From Chryseobacterium indicum (lineage in GTDB: Bacteria > Bacteroidota > Bacteroidia > Flavobacteriales > Weeksellaceae): a stretch of DNA of 64,000 nt. Below, piece by piece: positions 59,898 through 64,000 of the stretch (position 1 is its first letter; every line of letters starts with the position of its first letter). The notes beneath the pieces are model-generated. The model made no database searches and had not been told where the DNA came from. It saw nothing but the letters and a program-made list of their open reading frames with translations. The stretch lies in the NCBI RefSeq assembly GCF_021504595.1, contig NZ_JACSGT010000002.1, positions 802,194 through 866,193 of the forward strand. The letters run 5' to 3'. The position numbers and the translations under genes are program-made.

Positions 59898-61012
59898 TTT
59901 TGTATTATATTTTCCTTCTTCCAATGCTGTGTTTCTTCAAAAGAAGAAGCTATTAATTCATTTAATAAATTTTCATTTTTGGTAAGTGTTTCGAGTTTTT
60001 GTATAAATGCCATTTTATTGTGTAATGGAACTAAAAAGCCATTTTTCTCATTGATAATATCAGACGGACCATAATTACAATCATAAGCAATTAAAGCATT
60101 TGAGAAAAACATAGCCTGAATCAAAATAGTAGGAAGTGCCTCTTCTGTAGAGGTAAGACAATTGATTTTGGATGATTTTAAAAGTTTATAAACTTCATCC
60201 ATATTCTGGTTACCCAGAAGCTCGATTTTATGGCTTAAATTTTTTGAAAAAACTTCATCCCGAATTTTTTTTTCTTCTCTTCCCCCGCCTATAATTACTA
60301 CTTTCCAGTCCTCAGGAAGATGGGCTTCTGCGATAATATCTACAAATTCACTGATATTTTTTTCTGGATCCATTCTTGCTACGACCGAAATGATATTTTT
60401 CTTTTCCTGAGCGGGAATAAATGGTTGTTTCTCAACTTCATTATCCATAAGATTATAGATGGTAAGTGATTTCTTATTAAAATTCAGGTAATGTTTTTCC
60501 CCAGGAATATTGGTACTTACTACATTTTTTAAGTTTTTATAGTAAGGTCTTAATGCTTTGTTCCAAAAAACGCCTCCAGATGTAAAACTCATATGCTCCC
60601 ATGCAATCGTTTTACCGGATAATCTTTTGTCCAGTGCAAGCATTGCAGAAAGTTTATACCAGCAGGTAATGATGGTTTCATATTTATGATGATTTTCATG
60701 AACCCATTCTTTTAGAACTTTATAAGATCCTAAATCGTACAAATAAGAATGAATATTGTATATCTTCGGGATAAACTTAAAATGCTTATTAATGTAAGTT
60801 GCAAATTTGGAATATCTGTGCGCAAATGAATCTGTATAGTGTTTTTTTATCTTTGGGTTGACGGGATAAAAATCCTCATGAGGCGCCATTAGAAAAAGAA
60901 TTTCAATATCATATTTCTGATCCAATAATTCGTCTACAAGATTACTCAGAACTTTAGATATGCCATTAGGTTTTATATTTTGGTAATATATAAATAAAAT
61001 TTTTTTTTTCAT
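59879..61012 (-). CDS. Glycosyltransferase family 4
   Basis: The protein has 377 residues from the ATG at 61012 (MKKKILFIYYQN); an earlier TTG at 61027 is not preferred. The GT4 start region has NGISKVLSNLVDELLDQK, and the C-terminal half has VVARMDPEKNISEFVDII, IGGGREEKKIRDEV, LLGNQNMDEVYKLLKSSKINCLTSTEEALPTILIQAMF and DCNYGPSDII. It heads the minus-strand glycosyltransferase operon and is divergent from the acyl-carrier cluster; a -7 box at 61050-61057 precedes it. Donor and acceptor are unknown. Confidence 0.9.
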   Translation of the reverse strand: MKKKILFIYYQNIKPNGISKVLSNLVDELLDQKYDIEILFLMAPHEDFYPVNPKIKKHYTDSFAHRYSKFATYINKHFKFIPKIYNIHSYLYDLGSYKVLKEWVHENHHKYETIITCWYKLSAMLALDKRLSGKTIAWEHMSFTSGGVFWNKALRPYYKNLKNVVSTNIPGEKHYLNFNKKSLTIYNLMDNEVEKQPFIPAQEKKNIISVVARMDPEKNISEFVDIIAEAHLPEDWKVVIIGGGREEKKIRDEVFSKNLSHKIELLGNQNMDEVYKLLKSSKINCLTSTEEALPTILIQAMFFSNALIAYDCNYGPSDIINEKNGFLVPLHNKMAFIQKLETLTKNENLLNELIASSFEETQHWKKENIIQKWKKIL

Positions 61013-61049
61013 TTGTATTTGTAACAATCAACACTTGTCTCTTGCGTTG

Positions 61050-61057
61050 CAAAAATA
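61050..61057 (-). promoter_or_regulatory. -7 box of the glycosyltransferase operon
   Basis: TATTTTTG on the minus strand ends 37 bases before the ATG at 61012. It is part of a divergent promoter region with the acyl-carrier operon. Confidence 0.5.
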
Positions 61058-61117
61058 AAAAAAATAATAATTAAGTCTTTATCCTAAAACCATTATATCT
61101 TCAAAGAATAATTTTAT

Positions 61118-61125
61118 TAGATTTG
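61118..61125 (+). promoter_or_regulatory. -7 box of the acyl-carrier operon
   Basis: TAGATTTG ends 16 bases before the ATG at 61142. No well-spaced upstream TTG is seen. Confidence 0.5.
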
Positions 61126-61141
61126 CAAAAAGAAAAATCAA

Positions 61142-61432
61142 ATGCACGAAAAAGAAATACAGACTATTGTTTTGGACACTCTTCAAGATTTTGTGGAAAC
61201 AAACGGAATTGAGGTTAATGAAGTCACACCAGACCAGAGATTAATTGGAAAAAACGGTATATTTGACTCTATCGGACTTTTGAATTTCTTAGTAGATTTA
61301 GAAGAAATATTGGAAGAAAAATATGATAAAGGATTTAACCTTTCTTCTGAAAAGGCAATGTCTAGAACGACGAGTCCATTTTTAAACCCAACAGAACTAA
61401 CGAAGTTTATTTTAGAGTTGGATGAAGAATAA
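61142..61432 (+). CDS. Acyl carrier protein-like protein of the glycan cluster
   Basis: The protein has 96 residues. The phosphopantetheine attachment serine is S43 in GIFDSIGLLNFLVDLEE, matching the DSL motif with isoleucine. The surrounding four-helix pattern is that of an acyl carrier protein, but the inserted loop KYDKGFNLSSEKAMSRTTSPF is longer than in fatty-acid ACPs. It starts an operon whose next gene overlaps its end by 11 bases. It probably carries an acyl or aminoacyl group activated by the AMP-ligase two genes on, for transfer to a sugar or lipid; that is inference from context. Confidence 0.88.
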   Translation: MHEKEIQTIVLDTLQDFVETNGIEVNEVTPDQRLIGKNGIFDSIGLLNFLVDLEEILEEKYDKGFNLSSEKAMSRTTSPFLNPTELTKFILELDEE

Positions 61433-62117
61433 GACTATTTTCATAACAGGCAACCGTAAAGGTATTGGTCTTCATCTCACCAAATATTATTTAGCTCAAG
61501 GCTACAATGTTTTGGGATGTAGCAGGAAGGAAAGCAGTTTCTCTCATGAAAATTATCGCCATTTTCTTTGTGATGTTGCTGATGAAAAAAGTGTAAATGA
61601 AGTCATCAGACAGGCTAAAAAAGTATTTAACGGAATAGATATTCTTATTAATAATGCAGGAATAGCTTCGCTCAATCATTCTTTACTAACACCGGGTTCC
61701 ACGGTGAGAAACGTTTTTGAAACCAATTTTTATGGAAGTTTTTTCTTTAGTAGGGAATGTGCAAAGGCAATGAGGAATAATGGTGGAAGAATTGTAAACT
61801 TCTCTACTGTTGCAGTTCCTTTGAATCTTGAAGGTGAGATGGTTTATGCTTCTTCAAAAGCCGCTATTGAAAAAATGACTAAAATTCTAGCCAAAGAGCT
61901 TGCAGACTATAAAATTACTGTTAATGCATTAGGCCCATCTCCTATTTATACAGATTTAATAAAAGTTATACCGAAGGATAAAATAGATGAGCTTCTACAT
62001 CAGCAAGCTATACATCGGTTAGGAGAGTTAGAAGATGTTGAAAATGTGATTGATTTTTTTATTTCTCCTAAAAGCAGTTTCATAACAGGTCAAATTATTT
62101 ATCTAGGAGGATTATGA
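61422..62117 (+). CDS. Short-chain dehydrogenase/reductase (FabG-like)
   Basis: The protein has 231 residues. The nucleotide-binding loop FITGNRKGIGLHL (8-20), NNAG (77-80) and the catalytic S128 (NFSTVAVP), Y142 and K146 (VYASSKAA) are all present. The end motif SSFITGQIIYLGGL is typical of 3-oxoacyl-ACP reductases. It overlaps the carrier protein gene by 11 bases and the ligase gene by four bases, so the three are translationally coupled. It probably reduces a carrier-bound or sugar-linked keto group. Confidence 0.92.
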   Translation: MKNKTIFITGNRKGIGLHLTKYYLAQGYNVLGCSRKESSFSHENYRHFLCDVADEKSVNEVIRQAKKVFNGIDILINNAGIASLNHSLLTPGSTVRNVFETNFYGSFFFSRECAKAMRNNGGRIVNFSTVAVPLNLEGEMVYASSKAAIEKMTKILAKELADYKITVNALGPSPIYTDLIKVIPKDKIDELLHQQAIHRLGELEDVENVIDFFISPKSSFITGQIIYLGGL

Positions 62118-63448
62118 ATATAAATCAGTTTTATAATTATTCAGGACTAAGTATCATTGAAAAAAATACAAGCTACACTTATTCAGAGCTTGCTGTACGA
62201 ATTGAAGAGTACAAAAATCAACTCAGGTCAGTCATAATTTCACGGGATGTTATCGCCATTCATTCCGATTACAGTTTTGAAAGTATTTGTTTACTTTTAG
62301 CCCTGTCAGAATTTCCCTGCATCATTGTTCCAATTGTTCCTACTACAGAATTTGAAATTCAAAATAAACTCAAGGCAGCAAAGGTTATAAAGGTTATTAG
62401 CCTTGACAATGAAAAATTGATAATTAATTCCGTGAAAGATCAGTCTTTTGAGGAAACAGAAAAATATGATCAGATCACAAACGACAATCATGCAGGTCTG
62501 GTTTTGTTCTCAAGTGGAACAACCGGAGTTCCTAAAGTAATGGTTCATGATTTCAGCAAACTGATCTCAGAATTTAAAGAGCCCAAAAAACAGAAAAATC
62601 TTAATTTTATTCTCTTTTTGCTATTTGATCATATTGGGGGAATTAATACACTTTTAGGCTGTCTGAATAACGGCTCACAAATCACAATTCCTGCAAACAG
62701 AAATCCGGAATATATTTTACAGCTTATTCAGGATAAAAAAATTCAGGTGCTTCCTACAAGTCCTACTTTTTTGAATTTGATGCTTATGACCGAGGATTTT
62801 GATAAATACGATTTATCAAGTCTTAAAATGATTACTTATGGCACAGAAAGAATGCCACAACACTTATTGGATAGACTGAAAATAAAAGCTCCCTCTGTAA
62901 AATTAGTGCAAACTTTTGGAACGAGCGAAACAGGAATTTTAAAAACGGAAAGTAAATCATCAACAAGTCTTTTCTTTAAAATTATAGATCCGAATTACCA
63001 ATATAAAGTGGAAGAGTCTCAACTCTATTTAAAGTCTAAAAATCAGGTTTCAGGATACATCAATCAAGAAAGTAATCAATTTACAAAAGAAGGGTGGTTT
63101 GCGACCGGTGATCTTGTGGAAGTAGATGAAGATGGATATTTGAAAATTGTTGGAAGAATAAATAAAGTAATTAATGTAGGAGGATTGAAGGTTCTTCCTA
63201 AAGAAATAGAAGATATTATCAATCAGTTTCCTGAAGTAATAGATTCTACTGTTTTTGCAAAAGATAACGCCATTACGGGGCAAATGGTTTGTGCTAAAGT
63301 TGTAATTAAAGAAGGACTGGACGAAAAGGAAATGAAAAAAACGATTCTTAGAAAGTGCAGAGAAGAGCTGGATAGATACAAAGTTCCTAGCAAGCTTATC
63401 ATTACTCATTCCATTGATTTTACCACGAGATTTAAAAAGGAAATATAA
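62114..63448 (+). CDS. AMP-binding acyl/aminoacyl ligase (ANL superfamily)
   Basis: The protein has 444 residues, somewhat short for the family. The phosphate loop LFSSGTTGVPKVMVHD lies at about 131-146, followed by the A5 motif TFGTSETG, the hinge and A7/A8 region WFATGDLVEVDEDGYLKIVGRINKVINVGG, and a shortened C-terminal lid with GLKVLPKEIEDII. The catalytic A10 lysine region is present as FTTRFKKEI at the very end. It should activate a carboxylic acid as an adenylate and load it on the carrier protein encoded upstream. Its start overlaps the SDR gene by four bases (ATGA). Confidence 0.9.
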   Translation: MNINQFYNYSGLSIIEKNTSYTYSELAVRIEEYKNQLRSVIISRDVIAIHSDYSFESICLLLALSEFPCIIVPIVPTTEFEIQNKLKAAKVIKVISLDNEKLIINSVKDQSFEETEKYDQITNDNHAGLVLFSSGTTGVPKVMVHDFSKLISEFKEPKKQKNLNFILFLLFDHIGGINTLLGCLNNGSQITIPANRNPEYILQLIQDKKIQVLPTSPTFLNLMLMTEDFDKYDLSSLKMITYGTERMPQHLLDRLKIKAPSVKLVQTFGTSETGILKTESKSSTSLFFKIIDPNYQYKVEESQLYLKSKNQVSGYINQESNQFTKEGWFATGDLVEVDEDGYLKIVGRINKVINVGGLKVLPKEIEDIINQFPEVIDSTVFAKDNAITGQMVCAKVVIKEGLDEKEMKKTILRKCREELDRYKVPSKLIITHSIDFTTRFKKEI

Positions 63449-63467
63449 TTTAATACATTCATAAATT

Positions 63468-63944
63468 ATGTACATATTTTGGCGTTTACTTCTTTACTTC
63501 TTTACATTTTGGGAAAGACTTTATATGAAAGCTTATATAGAAATATGTAAGTGTCAAGGATTGAAGTTAGGAAAAGATGTAAAAGTTTTTGAGAGAGTTT
63601 ACTTCGGATCAGAGCCTTTTCTAATTGAAATTGGAGATAAAACTCAAATTGCGGGAGGTACAAGATTTGTAAACCATGGGGGAACTACAAAAACCATCAG
63701 AAGACTAGCCAGTTTTGAAGACGTCAGAATTTTTGGAAGAATAAAAATAGGGAAAAACTGTACAATTGGTTCTAATTGTGTTATCCAGCAAGACGTTGAG
63801 ATAGGAGACAATTGCATTCTGGGAGCGGGATCTGTACTTACCCATTCTATTCCGGATAATGTGGTGTTTTCTGGGAATCCGGCAAGATTTATTTGTTCAA
63901 CGGAACAATATGCTGAATCTCTTCTGGATCAGAATACTATTTAG
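63468..63944 (+). CDS. Hexapeptide-repeat acyltransferase
   Basis: The protein has 158 residues. A short hydrophobic N-terminal part (FWRLLLYFFTFWERLYM) is followed by left-handed beta-helix repeats: IEIGDKTQIAGGTRFVNHGG, VRIFGRIKIGKNCTIGSNCVIQQDVEIGDNCILGAGSVLTHSIPDNVVFSGNPA. This is the WbbJ/NeuD-like class that acylates sugars; the conserved histidine is probably in FVNHGG. It follows the ligase by 19 bases, so a carrier-linked acyl or acetyl-CoA donor is plausible. It ends 56 bases before the window edge, and whether the cluster continues cannot be seen. Confidence 0.87.
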   Translation: MYIFWRLLLYFFTFWERLYMKAYIEICKCQGLKLGKDVKVFERVYFGSEPFLIEIGDKTQIAGGTRFVNHGGTTKTIRRLASFEDVRIFGRIKIGKNCTIGSNCVIQQDVEIGDNCILGAGSVLTHSIPDNVVFSGNPARFICSTEQYAESLLDQNTI

Positions 63945-64000
63945 TCGTTCCTTAACAAAACCCACTATTTAATTTATTTTTAAAAACAGGATTAGAAAAC

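Noticed and set aside
1..64000. tRNA, rRNA, prophage, integrase or IS elements
   Set aside because: Looked for in all gaps and gene products; none recognised. Repeats at 1291, 11211 and 11780 do not encode transposases.

Overview
The window looks like the chromosome of a flavobacterium of the Chryseobacterium/Elizabethkingia type (Bacteroidota, Weeksellaceae). The DNA is AT-rich. Secreted proteins carry type IX secretion (T9SS) C-terminal domains, and there are TonB-dependent receptors, exosortase F genes, DUF5689 and DUF6702 families, and Bacteroidota-type -7 boxes (TAnnTTTG) without clear Shine-Dalgarno sites. I saw no tRNA, rRNA, CRISPR array, prophage or insertion sequence. The species call is inference from protein families.

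Layout. 1-2340: 3' part of rho, a palindromic repeat, and a Mn-type superoxide dismutase. 2340-8552: a secreted nuclease/phosphatase-fold protein divergent from a TonB receptor plus DUF5689 lipoprotein pair, probably a nutrient-scavenging locus. 8628-12926: small unknown proteins and a LOG protein, MurU-like nucleotidyltransferase, free-standing RapZ C-terminal domain and AmgK-like kinase set, probably cell-wall sugar recycling and its control. 12975-13929: exosortase XrtF with its partner. 13939-23626: CDF cation transporter, aspartate-semialdehyde dehydrogenase, a small membrane protein, a second TonB receptor, the nadB/DUF1016 nuclease/nadC operon and a nitroreductase. 23736-33609: three related T9SS type-B proteins, with rnhA and dnaB lying between two of them. 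33700-38282: MFS transporter, GH3-family protein and small lipoproteins or secreted proteins. 38514-41885: mfd. 42452-46881: three tandem paralogous secreted proteins followed by two paralogous lipoproteins. 46972-51586: pth, then a SulP transporter bracketed by two beta-carbonic anhydrases, probably for bicarbonate supply. 51898-56889: a 1663-residue T9SS type-A protein with two FISUMP-like modules. 57292-63944: a surface-glycan region with three glycosyltransferases and a hexapeptide acetyltransferase on the minus strand, and a divergent acyl-carrier protein / SDR / AMP-ligase / hexapeptide acyltransferase set on the plus strand.

Two patterns cross the window. First, five genes have a TAnnTTTG box ending exactly four bases before the ATG, which predicts leaderless or nearly leaderless mRNAs. 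Second, secreted and surface proteins occur as local paralog families: T9SS type-B proteins, the GIGT-type secreted trio and the KINP/YIYKPL lipoprotein pair. The least explained stretch is 42452-46881. The free-standing RapZ domain between a MurU-like and an AmgK-like gene, and the ACP/ligase glycan cluster, are the best candidates for under-described pathways.
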